Assembly: GCF_025420585.1 (NCBI RefSeq)
Contig: NZ_JAOEGB010000021.1
Span: 1-64,000, forward strand
DNA length: 64,000 nt
Source: Planotetraspora sp. A-T 1434
GTDB lineage: Bacteria > Actinomycetota > Actinomycetes > Streptosporangiales > Streptosporangiaceae
Direction: 5' to 3'
Part shown: in pieces, positions 1 to 8,669 of the stretch
Layout: every line of letters starts with the position of its first letter
Position numbering within the stretch: position 1 is the first letter of the stretch
Position numbers and translations under genes: made by a program
Notes under the pieces: model-generated
Told to the model about the DNA's origin: nothing
Database searches by the model: none
Seen by the model: the letters and a program-made list of their open reading frames with translations, nothing else

Positions 1-1304
1 TGGACGCGGTACTGGAGGAGACCGGGACCCGCGAGCGCAGGCTGCGACTGCTGCCCTCGCGGGTGGTGGTGTACTTCGTCCTCGCGCTGGCGTTGTTCGA
101 GCACTGCTCCTACCGGGCGGTCTGGAGTAAGCTCACCGCCGCTTTGGCCAGCTTGCCCCTCCTCGCGCCGAGCCTGTCCTCGCTGTCGCGGGCCCGGCGC
201 CGGATCGGCGTCGCCCCGCTGCGCCGGCTCTTTGAGATTGTGGCCGGGCCGGTCGCCGGACAGGCTGTGCCGGGCGTGTTCTACCGGGGCCTGCGCACGG
301 TCGCGATCGACGGCACGCACCTGCATGTCCCCGACACCGAGGCGGTCACCTGGCGCTATGGCAAGCGGGCGGGTGAGACGCTGGAGTTCGGCTACCCGCT
401 GCTGCGTCTGCTGGTGGTGATCGAGTGCGGCACCCGCGCCCTGCTGGCGGCCGCTTTCGGCCCTGAGCGCGACGGTGAGCTCACCTACGCGCGCCAGCTT
501 TTGGGTGTACTGGACCGTAGTGTGCTCGTGCTGGCCGACGCTGGATTCGACGCCGCCGGCTTTCTGAGCGGCCTGGTCTCCACCGGGGCGCAGTTCCTGG
601 TGCGCTCCTCGGCCCGCCGCTGCCCCCTCATCGCCCGGCGCCTGCCCGACGGCTCCTACCTGGCGAAGATCGGTTACGGGGTGCTGGTCACGCCGCTGAC
701 GGTCCGGATCGTCGAGGCGCGCATCACCGTCACCCTGGCCGATGGCACCGTCCGCCGCGAGCAGTGGCGGCTGGTCACCTCCCTGACCGACCATGATCGT
801 TACCCCGCGTCTGAGCTGGTGGAGCTCTATCACGAGCGGTGGCAGGCCGAGACCACCTACTTTTCGATCAAGGCGACGATGCTGGACGGCCGCGTCCTGC
901 GCTCACGCACCACCTGCGGCATCGAGCAGGAGGTCTACGCCCTGCTGGTGACCTACCAGGCGCTCATCCGCGCCGCCGCCGACGCCGTGACCACCAGACC
1001 AGGCCTGGACATGGACCGGATCAGCTTCACCGTCCTGCTCCAGGCCGCCGGCGACACGGTGACCACCGCTACCCGGATCTTTGCGACCGGCCCGGTCGAT
1101 CTGATCGGCACGATCGGCCGGGCAGTTTTAGGCGCGCTCCTGCCCGCCTGGCGCAGGTCCCGCCTCAAGGCCCGTACCCGTAAGAACCCGACAAGCAAGT
1201 ACAGCCCGAACGCCGGGCAGCATCCCTCGACCACACAGACCTACAGCTTCCACGCCGCCGTCACGATCTTCGAGAAGGGGCTTGCCTCACGCTCCCAGCG
1301 CTAA
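1..1304 (+). CDS. IS4-family transposase, 5' end outside the window
   Basis: DDE transposase that would cut and join the ends of its insertion sequence. The frame is open from base 3 without a stop, so the true start lies before the window; the first ATG/GTG (63) is internal, since the residues before it continue the usual IS4 N-terminal helical domain (LRLLPSRVVVYFVLALALF). Catalytic residues are visible: first Asp in AIDGTHLH, second Asp in LADAGFD, and Glu in YHERWQAETTYFSIK. The C-terminus looks complete. A small palindrome (AACGC-AACG-GCGTT, 1304-1317) covers the stop and may belong to the element's right end; no target duplication can be judged. The 220 bp that follow hold no gene I can support. 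Confidence 0.9.
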   Translation, partial: DAVLEETGTRERRLRLLPSRVVVYFVLALALFEHCSYRAVWSKLTAALASLPLLAPSLSSLSRARRRIGVAPLRRLFEIVAGPVAGQAVPGVFYRGLRTVAIDGTHLHVPDTEAVTWRYGKRAGETLEFGYPLLRLLVVIECGTRALLAAAFGPERDGELTYARQLLGVLDRSVLVLADAGFDAAGFLSGLVSTGAQFLVRSSARRCPLIARRLPDGSYLAKIGYGVLVTPLTVRIVEARITVTLADGTVRREQWRLVTSLTDHDRYPASELVELYHERWQAETTYFSIKATMLDGRVLRSRTTCGIEQEVYALLVTYQALIRAAADAVTTRPGLDMDRISFTVLLQAAGDTVTTATRIFATGPVDLIGTIGRAVLGALLPAWRRSRLKARTRKNPTSKYSPNAGQHPSTTQTYSFHAAVTIFEKGLASRSQR

Positions 1305-1524
1305 ACGCAACGGCGTTGACTCGGACGGGGTCACCTGCATTGACACCGGTGCCACCCAACCTGCGGTAGCTGTTCTTGGTCACGGTCGGCATGGCAGCCG
1401 GGAGGGGCGGTCTCCGTGCCGAGGTAGCGTCACCTCTCGATGGACCCTCGCAAGAGATCAGCCGGCCTGGCGGGGGTGCCCTTCTTCGCGGGGCGGCGCC
1501 GGTCGTCAGTGAGCGTGTGAATCA

Positions 1525-2196
1525 TCACCTTTTGCAGGTGCGGAGCATGTTGAGCAAGGCCGCCTTCTCCTTCCGGGTGACGAAGAGCCGGTAATGATAC
1601 TTCACGGTGATCCATGAGGTGGCATATCGGCACCAAAAGCTTCGGCGCGGCGGGCGCCAGCTCTGGGGTCCCTGGCCTCCCTTGGCGATGTTGGCGGAGT
1701 GGCTGACCACTATCAGCTCAGGACGGGTGAGGTCGTTGGCGAAGGCACGCCGGCGCGCCTGGCTCCATCTGGCGGCGCCCGAGCGCCAGGCGTATGCCAG
1801 CGGCACGATGTGGTCGACGTCCACCTGCTTCACGCTCTTCAGCAACTTGCCGTCGTACGGGCTGTACCAGACGCCCTTGATCGGGTGGCAGGCCGCATTC
1901 CTGCGCACGCCCCGTCCGCTGCGGGCAAGGACCACCTCTCGTGCGTCGCACCTACCCCTGTGGTGCGCCCACCGGGGCTGGAACCGGTGATGGCTGTACC
2001 CACGGATCGATAACGGCCTGGCGACTTTCAGCTGGGCCAGCATGTGGCGGGTCCGCGCCCCGGCATCGGCCTGTGTCCACTTTCGCGAGTCGGCCGCCGC
2101 CTGCGGAGTAGCGGTGACAGCGGTGATCGGGATGACCAAAAGAGTGAGTACGGCGGCGCGGAGGGCCCGGCTCAAGAAGATCATGGTTCCAGCCAT
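1525..2196 (-). CDS. Secreted HNH-type nuclease (GmrSD C-terminal/DUF1524-like)
   Basis: Predicted exported nuclease of 223 residues. The N-terminus is a signal peptide (MAGTMIFLSRALRAAVLTLL, then an Ala-rich cleavage region). The catalytic core is VDVDHIVPLAYAWRSGA with downstream Asn/His positions (ANDLTRPELIVVSHSANIAKG), as in actinobacterial secreted HNH proteins, which bind one divalent metal and nick DNA non-specifically. The ATG at 2196 is preferred over an upstream in-frame start at 2253 because GGGGAG lies about eight bases before it and the signal peptide starts there. Role (nutrient scavenging or competition) is inference. Confidence 0.8.
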   Translation of the reverse strand: MAGTMIFLSRALRAAVLTLLVIPITAVTATPQAAADSRKWTQADAGARTRHMLAQLKVARPLSIRGYSHHRFQPRWAHHRGRCDAREVVLARSGRGVRRNAACHPIKGVWYSPYDGKLLKSVKQVDVDHIVPLAYAWRSGAARWSQARRRAFANDLTRPELIVVSHSANIAKGGQGPQSWRPPRRSFWCRYATSWITVKYHYRLFVTRKEKAALLNMLRTCKR

Positions 2197-2292
2197 ACCA
2201 GTCACTCCCCGCCGACGGCGGCGATATGCAACACACGAAAGGGCATGCGTCACCAGTAGTTGACGATCATGCTCTGCGCTTCCGAGTTGGGC

Positions 2293-3369
2293 TCAGGCCA
2301 TGAGTTCGCGGACTCGGGGGATGACCTTGGTGCCGTAGAGCTCGATATTGGTCATGAGCTTCTCATGCGAGAGGGGGCCCATGCCGTACTTCAGGTCGAA
2401 GCGGGTCGCGCCGAGCACCTTGAGGTTCGCCGCGATCTTCTGTGCGACGGTCTCCGGCGAGCCGACGTAGAGCGCGCCGTGCGGCCCGATCTCGTGCCGG
2501 AAGGAGTCCTCGGTAGGGATGGCGAAGCCGCGCGTCTTGCTGATGCGGGTGACCATCTCCAGCCAGTTCGGCCAGAACTCCTCACGCGCCTGTTCGTCGG
2601 TCGCGGCGACATGCCCGGGGGCGTGCACTCCGACCGGCAGCGGGGGGCGGCCGAACTTCGCCAAAGCCTGCTGGAAGAGCTGCGAGAACGGTGCAAAACG
2701 CGCCGGGGAACCGCCGATGATCGCGAGCATCAGCGAGTACCCGTACCGCGCGGCGCGGATGACGGACTGGGGGCTGCCGCCGACGCCGATCCACGCCGGG
2801 ATGGGGCCGTTCTCCAGGTGCGGCACGACGTCCTGGTCGACGAGCGGAGCGCGCTTCCTGCCGTGCCAGGTGATCGGACCGCCCTTGAGCAACTCGGCGA
2901 AGAGCTGCGACTTCTCCTCGAAGAGCTCCTCGTAGTCGGCCAGGTCGTACCCGAAGAGCGGGAAGGAGTCGATGCTGGAGCCTCGGCCGAGGATGACTTC
3001 CGCCCGGCCGTTGGAGATGGCGTTGAGCGTGGAGTAGCGCTGGAACACCCTGACGGGATCGTCCGAGCTCAGGACCGTGACGGCCGACCCGAGCCGGATG
3101 TGGGTCGTGCGCGAGGCGATCGCGCCGAGCACCACGTCGCCGGCCGACAGCGGGAAGTCGTCGGTGTGGTGCTCACCGATGCCGAAGTAGTCGATGCCGA
3201 GTTGGTCGGCGAAGACACCCTCCTGGACGAGGTTCCGGATCGTCTGAGCGTGGGAGAGCGGGCGGCCGTTCTCATCGCTGGTGGTGTCACCGAAGGTGTC
3301 GAGGCCGAGGATGAGGGGGAACCGCGTGGAGTCCCCGTCCGATGCCGGCTCGGTGGATGTGGTGGTCAT
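2293..3369 (-). CDS. LLM-class flavin-dependent oxidoreductase, paralogue A
   Basis: Luciferase-like TIM-barrel oxidoreductase of 358 residues, binding FMN or F420. Diagnostic segments are GIGEHHTDDFP, LGSAVTVLSSDDPVRVFQRY, AEVILGRGSS and the C-terminal LYVGSPETVAQKI. Substrate unknown. The longest frame begins at 3525, but that would cover the shared operator region; ATG 3369 (MTTTSTEPASDG) precedes the conserved domain directly. It is divergently transcribed from paralogue B at 3569 and closely similar along the whole length, so the pair arose by duplication. Expression probably depends on the palindromes at 3511-3555. Confidence 0.88.
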   Translation of the reverse strand: MTTTSTEPASDGDSTRFPLILGLDTFGDTTSDENGRPLSHAQTIRNLVQEGVFADQLGIDYFGIGEHHTDDFPLSAGDVVLGAIASRTTHIRLGSAVTVLSSDDPVRVFQRYSTLNAISNGRAEVILGRGSSIDSFPLFGYDLADYEELFEEKSQLFAELLKGGPITWHGRKRAPLVDQDVVPHLENGPIPAWIGVGGSPQSVIRAARYGYSLMLAIIGGSPARFAPFSQLFQQALAKFGRPPLPVGVHAPGHVAATDEQAREEFWPNWLEMVTRISKTRGFAIPTEDSFRHEIGPHGALYVGSPETVAQKIAANLKVLGATRFDLKYGMGPLSHEKLMTNIELYGTKVIPRVRELMA

Positions 3370-3510
3370 ACCAGGTCTCGCTGTTCTGTATGGGGTTCTG
3401 CCGTGGTCGGAGTGGGCAAGGCGACCGGGGACGTCCCGGGCGACCCTGCTCCGCAGGGCCTGCTCGAAGTCGTGGCGACACGCCCCGGAGACGGGTCCGC
3501 CGGGCCCGCT

Positions 3511-3555
3511 TGATTGACACGTCAATCATATGCCTATGCTTGATACGTCAAGCAT
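3511..3555. promoter_or_regulatory. Paired palindromic operators between divergent LLM genes
   Basis: Two inverted repeats: TGATTGAC-AC-GTCAATCA (3511-3528) and ATGCTTGA-TACG-TCAAGCAT (3536-3555). Both contain the 12-mer TTGAYACGTCAA, at 3514 and 3540, 26 bp apart. A TTGACA hexamer inside the first palindrome could serve as a -35 element for the rightward gene. The dyads resemble sites bound by MarR- or TetR-type dimers (family knowledge). No such regulator is encoded next to them in this window. Confidence 0.7.
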
Positions 3556-3568
3556 TGAAGGGACGACG

Positions 3569-4621
3569 ATGGCGACCACGCCTGAAGAGCACCCGATCGT
3601 GATCGGGGTCGACAGCTTCGGAGACATGACCCTCGACAGCGACGGCACCATGTTCAGCCAGCCACAGAACATCCGAGCGCTTGTCGCGGAGGGAGTCCTC
3701 TCGGAGGAGTCGGGCATCGACTTCTTCGGCCTGGGCGAGCACCACATCGAGGAGATGCCGCTGCCGGCGCCGGACCTGGTCCTGGCCTCCATCGCGGCCC
3801 GTACCTCACGCATCCACCTGGGGTCCGCGGTGACGGTGCTCAGCTCCGACGACCCGGTGCGCGTCTTCCAGCGGTACGCGACCCTCGACGCCCTCTCCTC
3901 AGGGCGCGCCGAAGTGATCCTCGGCCGCGGGTCGAGCATCGAGTCGTTCCCGCTGTTCGGATTCGACCTCGCGGACTACGAGCGCCTCTTCGAGGAGAAA
4001 CTCGAGCTGTTCGCCCAATTGCGCACGGAACAGCCGGTCACCTGGGCGGGAACCACGCGGGCCGCCCTACCCGGGCTTCAGGTCTACCCGCGCACCGCCG
4101 GCGGGGCGTTGCCGACCTGGGTGGGCGTCGGCGGCAACCCCGCGTCCGTCGTGCGAGCCGCGAAGTACGGCTTTCCGCTGATGCTCGCGATCATCGGTGG
4201 CAACCCCGCGCGCTTCGCCCGGCTGTCCAAGCTGTACCGCGAGGCCACCGCGCAGGCGGGCCTCGCTCCCCTGCCCATCGGGGTGCACTCGCCTGGACAT
4301 GTCGCGGCCACGGACGAGGAGGCGAAGGAGCAGTACTGGCCCACCTACGAGAGCTTCATGCTCGACGCGCGGCGGCAGCGCGGGTTCCCGGCGATCACTC
4401 GCGAGTACTACGAGCACGAGGTGGCACATGGCTCCCTCTACGTCGGGTCTCCCGAGACCGTCGCCCGGCGCATCGCCAGGACCATGACCGCCCTGGACGC
4501 CACCCGCTTCGATCTCAAGTACGGCATGGGCCCGATGCCGCACGAACTCATCATGGAGAACCTCCGCCTCTTCGGCACCGAGGTCGCACCGCGGGTGCGC
4601 GAGCAACTCCAGCAGGGGTAG
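3569..4621 (+). CDS. LLM-class flavin-dependent oxidoreductase, paralogue B
   Basis: Luciferase-like oxidoreductase of 350 residues, paralogous to the divergent gene at 2293-3369: LGEHHIEEMP, LGSAVTVLSSDDPVRVFQRYA, AEVILGRGSSIESFPLFG and LYVGSPETVARR are shared almost word for word. An ATG at 3530 is in frame but sits inside the operator pair; ATG 3569 has GAAGGGA six bases upstream and gives the natural N-terminus MATTPEEHPIV. Cofactor (FMN versus F420) and substrate cannot be read from sequence. Confidence 0.88.
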   Translation: MATTPEEHPIVIGVDSFGDMTLDSDGTMFSQPQNIRALVAEGVLSEESGIDFFGLGEHHIEEMPLPAPDLVLASIAARTSRIHLGSAVTVLSSDDPVRVFQRYATLDALSSGRAEVILGRGSSIESFPLFGFDLADYERLFEEKLELFAQLRTEQPVTWAGTTRAALPGLQVYPRTAGGALPTWVGVGGNPASVVRAAKYGFPLMLAIIGGNPARFARLSKLYREATAQAGLAPLPIGVHSPGHVAATDEEAKEQYWPTYESFMLDARRQRGFPAITREYYEHEVAHGSLYVGSPETVARRIARTMTALDATRFDLKYGMGPMPHELIMENLRLFGTEVAPRVREQLQQG

Positions 4622-4648
4622 AGGCACTGTTCGTACTGAGCGGCCTGC

Positions 4649-5314
4649 TCAGATGTAGAGGGGCGGGACGGCCCGGGGGAGATCATCGATCTCGAAGGAG
4701 AGGTGTGCCTCCACATCGACGACTCCTTCCACCCTCCAGACCTCGTCGAGCAGAGGGGCGATCTGCGAACGGCGCTCCACGATGCCCGCCAGCGAGACAA
4801 CGCCGTTGTTCACCCGAACGGAACAATCCCGGCACAGCAGCCCGGCCACCGCGGCGACCTCGTCGCGGATCTCCTCCCCCGGCCGGACGAACACCTGCAG
4901 CAGGTCGGACTGGCGGACGAGGCCCACGATCCGTCCCGTCTCGGGATCGACCACGGACAGTTGCTTGACCCTGTTCTTGTGCATGATCCCGGCCGCCCAC
5001 CGGAGGTCGGTCTCCTCGGTGACGGTGATCGCCGGGCTCGTCATGAGCTCGGCGGCGGTGCGGCCCGCCGCCTTCCTGTGCCGCCGGCGGCGCGACGGAC
5101 CCTCGAAAATCGAATCGCCGGGGCGTCTGGTGTCGATCTCCTTGAGCAGCAGGTCGTCGTCCGAGATGACACCCAGCACGCACTTGTCCTCGTCGACGAC
5201 GGGTACGGCGTCCACGTGGAACCGGCACATCGCCTTGACCACGTCGGTGAACGAGGCGCCCGTCTCGACCGCGATCACGAACCGGTGCATGACGTCTCTC
5301 ACGCTCATCGACAT
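4649..5314 (-). CDS. CBS-domain pair plus BON domain protein
   Basis: Cytoplasmic sensor-like protein of 221 residues. Two CBS motifs (VRDVMHRFVIAVETGASFTDVVKAM and AAELMTSPAITVTEETDLRWAA) form a Bateman module that typically binds adenine nucleotides. A basic linker (SRRRRHRKAAGR) lies between them. The C-terminal 80 residues are a BON domain (DCSVRVNNGVVSLAGIVERRSQ). ATG 5314 has AGGGG on the minus strand seven bases upstream; the 66-codon extension to 5512 lacks homologous features. It is divergent from the signalling genes at 5547, with 232 bp between them that must hold both promoters. Confidence 0.88.
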   Translation of the reverse strand: MSMSVRDVMHRFVIAVETGASFTDVVKAMCRFHVDAVPVVDEDKCVLGVISDDDLLLKEIDTRRPGDSIFEGPSRRRRHRKAAGRTAAELMTSPAITVTEETDLRWAAGIMHKNRVKQLSVVDPETGRIVGLVRQSDLLQVFVRPGEEIRDEVAAVAGLLCRDCSVRVNNGVVSLAGIVERRSQIAPLLDEVWRVEGVVDVEAHLSFEIDDLPRAVPPLYI

Positions 5315-5546
5315 GGTGCACCCCTGCGTCCAGTCAATGCTCGGCCCTCCGCTGAAGCTCCGCCCTCTCCGCTCAAGGCTCCGCCGCCCGGACGGGAGAG
5401 GGGCAGCGGCGAAGGTCACCCCGTTCCGGGACTTACGTCCCCCGCCCAGATCACGCTTCTTGTGGGGATCCCCGGTGCCCCCTTCCTGGGGAGATACCGT
5501 CAGTCGACTCAAGCAGGCACAGAAAACGCATGGTTTGATGTCGTTT

Positions 5547-7205
5547 ATGGCGAACCCCGCGATCCTGACCGTCGACGACGACCCGGCCGTGTCCCGCGCC
5601 GTGGCCCGTGACGTGCGGCGCCGGTACGGTGACCGCTACCGCGTGGTCCGGGCCGAGTCCGGCGACGCGGCCCTTGACGCGCTGCGCGAGATCAAGCTGC
5701 GCGGCGAGCAGGTGGCCGTCATGCTCGCCGACTACCGGATGCCGCAGATGAACGGCATCCAGTTCCTCGAGGCCGCGATGGACCTGTTCCCGCTGGCCCG
5801 CAGAGTTCTGCTCACGGCGTACGCCGACACCGACGCGGCCATCGACGCGATCAACGTCGTCGATCTCGACCACTACCTGCTCAAGCCCTGGAACCCGCCC
5901 GAGGAGAAGCTTTACCCGGTGGTCGACGCCCTCCTGGACGCGTGGACGGCCACCCCGGACACGGCGATGCCGGAGACCCGGGTCATCGGCCACCGCTGGT
6001 CGGCGCCGTCGTTCGAGGTGCGTGACTTCTTGGCCCGCAACCTCGTGCCGTACCGCTGGCTGCTGGCCGACGACCCGGAGGGCCGGCGCCTGCTGAGCGC
6101 GGCGGGGCTGTCCGAGGCGGACGTGCCGGTCGTGGTGACCGCCGACGGCAAGTCACTGGCCAGGCCGAGCGAGATCGATCTGGCGGCCCACGTGGGGCTG
6201 ACGACCACGCCGACGTTGGAGTTCTACGATGTCGCCGTGGTGGGCGGGGGGCCGGCCGGCCTCGGCGCGGCCGTCTACGGCGCTTCCGAAGGGCTGCGGA
6301 CCGTCCTCGTGGAGCAGCGGGCGACCGGTGGCCAGGCCGGCCAGAGCAGCCGGATCGAGAACTACCTCGGCTTCCCCGACGGCGTGTCCGGAGCCCAGCT
6401 GACCGATCGGGCCCGCAGGCAGGCGCTCAAGTTCGGCGCCGAGCTGCTCACCACCCGCGAGGTGGTCGGCCTCGAATGCGCCGGTTCGGCCCGGGTGCTG
6501 CACTTCGGCGACGGTACGGCCATCGCCGCGCACACGATCGTCCTGGCCACCGGCGTCTCCTACCGGATGCTGGAGGCCCCCGGGCTCGCCGAGCTGACCG
6601 GTCGCGGCGTCTTCTACGGCTCGGCGTCGACCGAGGCGCCCAGCTGCTCGGGCGAGGAGATCTACATCGTCGGCGGGGCCAACTCGGCCGGTCAGGCGGC
6701 CGTGTACTTCTCCCGCTACGCGAGCCGGGTGCACATCCTGATCCGCGGCGACGACCTGACGCGCTCGATGTCGCGCTATCTCATCGATCAGATCGCCGGC
6801 ATCCCGAACATCGAGGTGCATCCGCGGACGACCGTCGTATGCGGCGAGGGCACCGACCACCTCGAACGGCTGACGCTGTGCGACCCCAGCTCGGGCAAGA
6901 CGAGGACCGTCGAGACCTCCTGGCTCTTCGTGTTCATCGGGGCCGAACCGCGGACCGACTGGATCGGCGGCGCCGTCGCCCGGGACGAGCACGGCTTCGT
7001 GATCACCGGCCCCGACCTGCTCGCCGAGGGACGCCGCCCGCCCGGCTGGACGCCGCCCCGGGACCCCTACCATCTCGAGTCGAGCATGCCCGGCGTCTTC
7101 GCCGCCGGAGACGTGCGAGCCGACTCGGTCAAGCGCGTCGCCTCGGCCGTGGGCGAGGGCGCGATGGCGGTGTCGCTCATCCACCGTTACATGGAGGCCC
7201 GATGA
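5547..7205 (+). CDS. Receiver domain fused to thioredoxin-reductase-like FAD/NAD(P)H oxidoreductase
   Basis: Fusion of 552 residues. Residues 1-125 are a response-regulator receiver: acidic triad DDD 10-12, phosphoacceptor Asp62 (ADYRMPQMNG), Thr90 and Lys113 (LLKPW). Residues 145-215 look thioredoxin-like without a CxxC. From residue 227 a pyridine-nucleotide reductase follows: FAD motif VVGGGPAGLGAA, ATGGQAGQSSRIENYLGFP, NAD(P)H motif VGGANSAGQAAVY, and a second FAD motif PGVFAAGD. The thioredoxin-reductase redox CxxC is missing: the equivalent loop reads GSASTEAPSCSG with one Cys. ATG 5547 is chosen; ATG 5538 is possible; neither has a clear ribosome-binding site. It overlaps the kinase gene by ATGA. 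Confidence 0.9.
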   Translation: MANPAILTVDDDPAVSRAVARDVRRRYGDRYRVVRAESGDAALDALREIKLRGEQVAVMLADYRMPQMNGIQFLEAAMDLFPLARRVLLTAYADTDAAIDAINVVDLDHYLLKPWNPPEEKLYPVVDALLDAWTATPDTAMPETRVIGHRWSAPSFEVRDFLARNLVPYRWLLADDPEGRRLLSAAGLSEADVPVVVTADGKSLARPSEIDLAAHVGLTTTPTLEFYDVAVVGGGPAGLGAAVYGASEGLRTVLVEQRATGGQAGQSSRIENYLGFPDGVSGAQLTDRARRQALKFGAELLTTREVVGLECAGSARVLHFGDGTAIAAHTIVLATGVSYRMLEAPGLAELTGRGVFYGSASTEAPSCSGEEIYIVGGANSAGQAAVYFSRYASRVHILIRGDDLTRSMSRYLIDQIAGIPNIEVHPRTTVVCGEGTDHLERLTLCDPSSGKTRTVETSWLFVFIGAEPRTDWIGGAVARDEHGFVITGPDLLAEGRRPPGWTPPRDPYHLESSMPGVFAAGDVRADSVKRVASAVGEGAMAVSLIHRYMEAR

Positions 7206-8623
7206 CCCGGCGGCTCACGCCCGGCGAGTTGCGCACGCTCTTCCTCTTCGAGGCTCTAGACGAGAGCCAGCTCGCCCGGCTGGCCGAGGTGGGAGAGGTC
7301 GAGCAGCGGGCTGCGGGCACGGACGTCTACTCCGAGGGCGAGCCGGCGACCTGCTTCTTCGTGCTGCTCAACGGCACGGTCGCGATGAGCAGGCGGATCC
7401 ACGGCGACGACGTGGAGGTCAGCCGCACCGAGCAGCGCGGGGTCTACGGCGGCGCGACGCAGGCGTACTTCGCGCTGGCCGACCAGGTCTACATGAACAC
7501 CCTCCGGGCCATCACCGACGCCGAGTTCTTCGTGCTGCCGGCCGACGTCATGGCCGCGTCGGTCCGCGAATGGTTCCCGATGGCGATGCACCTGCTCGAA
7601 GGGCTGTTCGTCGGCATGCGGGCCAGCCAGACGATCGTCGGCGAGCGGGAGCGGCTGCTGGCGCTCGGCTCGCTGTCGGCCGGGCTGACCCACGAGCTGA
7701 ACAACCCGGCGGCGGCGGCCGTGCGGGCGACCTCCGCGCTGCGGGACCGGGTCGCCGGCATGCGCAACAAGCTGGCCATGATCGCCGACGGGCGGCTGGA
7801 CGGCACACAGCTGCATGACCTCGTCGAGCTCCAGGAGGCGGCCGTCAAGCGGGCCGCCACCGCGCCGGAGCTGTCCGCGCTGGAGACGTCCGATGCCGAG
7901 GACGTGATCGCCGGCTGGCTCGACGACCACGACATCACCGGCGGGTGGGACCTGGCACCGACGCTCGTCGCGGGGAGCGTCGAGATCACGTGGCTCGAGC
8001 AGATCGCGGACGCGGTGGGCGAGGACAACCTGGAGCCGGCCGTACGGTGGCTGACCTACACCATCGACACGGAACTGCTGATGGGGGAGATCGAGGACGC
8101 GGTCACCCGGATCTCCGGGCTGGTCGCGGCGGCCAAGCAGTACTCCCAGCTGGACCGCGCGCCGTACCAGACCGTCGACGTGCACGACCTGCTCATCGCC
8201 ACCCTCACGATGATGCAGGCCAAGATCCCGCCGGGGATCCGCAAGGTCAAGGAGTTCGACCGGACGCTCCCCAAGATCCCCGCGTACGCCGCCGAGCTGA
8301 ACCAGGTGTGGACCAACCTGATCGACAACGCGGTGTCCGCGATGGGCGAGAGCGGCACCCTGACCATACGCACCAGTCGTGAGGAGGACCGGCTCCTCGT
8401 CGAGGTCGGCGACACGGGCCCCGGCATCGCGCCCGAGGTCCGGCCGAGGATCTTCGAGCCGTTCTTCACCACCAAGCCGGTCGGCGAGGGCACTGGCCTG
8501 GGGCTGGACATCTCCTACCGCATCATCGTGAACAAGCATCACGGTGACATCCGGGTGGATTCGGTGCCTGGTGACACCAGGTTCCGGGTCTACCTGCCGA
8601 TCACCGACGGAGCCTCCGTATAG
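7202..8623 (+). CDS. Histidine kinase with N-terminal cyclic-nucleotide-binding-like domain
   Basis: Cytoplasmic sensor kinase of 473 residues with no membrane segment. Residues 1-125 form a cNMP-binding/CRP-like sensory fold (SEGEPATCFFVLLNGTVAMSR). His164 in SLSAGLTHELNNPAAAAV is the phosphorylation site. The ATPase domain shows the N box (NQVWTNLIDNAVSAM), G1 (DTGPGI), F box (EPFFTTKP) and G2 (GEGTGLGLDIS). The start codon overlaps the stop of the receiver-reductase gene (ATGA, 7202-7205), so the two are translationally coupled and this is the obvious partner kinase for Asp62 of that protein. Confidence 0.92.
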   Translation: MTRRLTPGELRTLFLFEALDESQLARLAEVGEVEQRAAGTDVYSEGEPATCFFVLLNGTVAMSRRIHGDDVEVSRTEQRGVYGGATQAYFALADQVYMNTLRAITDAEFFVLPADVMAASVREWFPMAMHLLEGLFVGMRASQTIVGERERLLALGSLSAGLTHELNNPAAAAVRATSALRDRVAGMRNKLAMIADGRLDGTQLHDLVELQEAAVKRAATAPELSALETSDAEDVIAGWLDDHDITGGWDLAPTLVAGSVEITWLEQIADAVGEDNLEPAVRWLTYTIDTELLMGEIEDAVTRISGLVAAAKQYSQLDRAPYQTVDVHDLLIATLTMMQAKIPPGIRKVKEFDRTLPKIPAYAAELNQVWTNLIDNAVSAMGESGTLTIRTSREEDRLLVEVGDTGPGIAPEVRPRIFEPFFTTKPVGEGTGLGLDISYRIIVNKHHGDIRVDSVPGDTRFRVYLPITDGASV

Positions 8624-8657
8624 CGGGTGAGTGGCCAACCTCACTCGCGGGTGCTCG

Positions 8658-8669
8658 TACAGTGTGGTC
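8658..8669 (+). promoter_or_regulatory. Leaderless-type -10 element for NAD kinase
   Basis: TACAGT (8658-8663) is followed by six bases and then ATG 8670. In actinobacteria a TANNNT hexamer at this distance places the transcription start on the A of the start codon. There is no Shine-Dalgarno sequence, which agrees with a leaderless mRNA. Inference from spacing and sequence only. Confidence 0.55.

Noticed and set aside
3530-3568. Upstream ATG for LLM paralogue B
   Set aside because: It lies between the two operator dyads and has no ribosome site; ATG 3569 has GAAGGGA at the proper distance.
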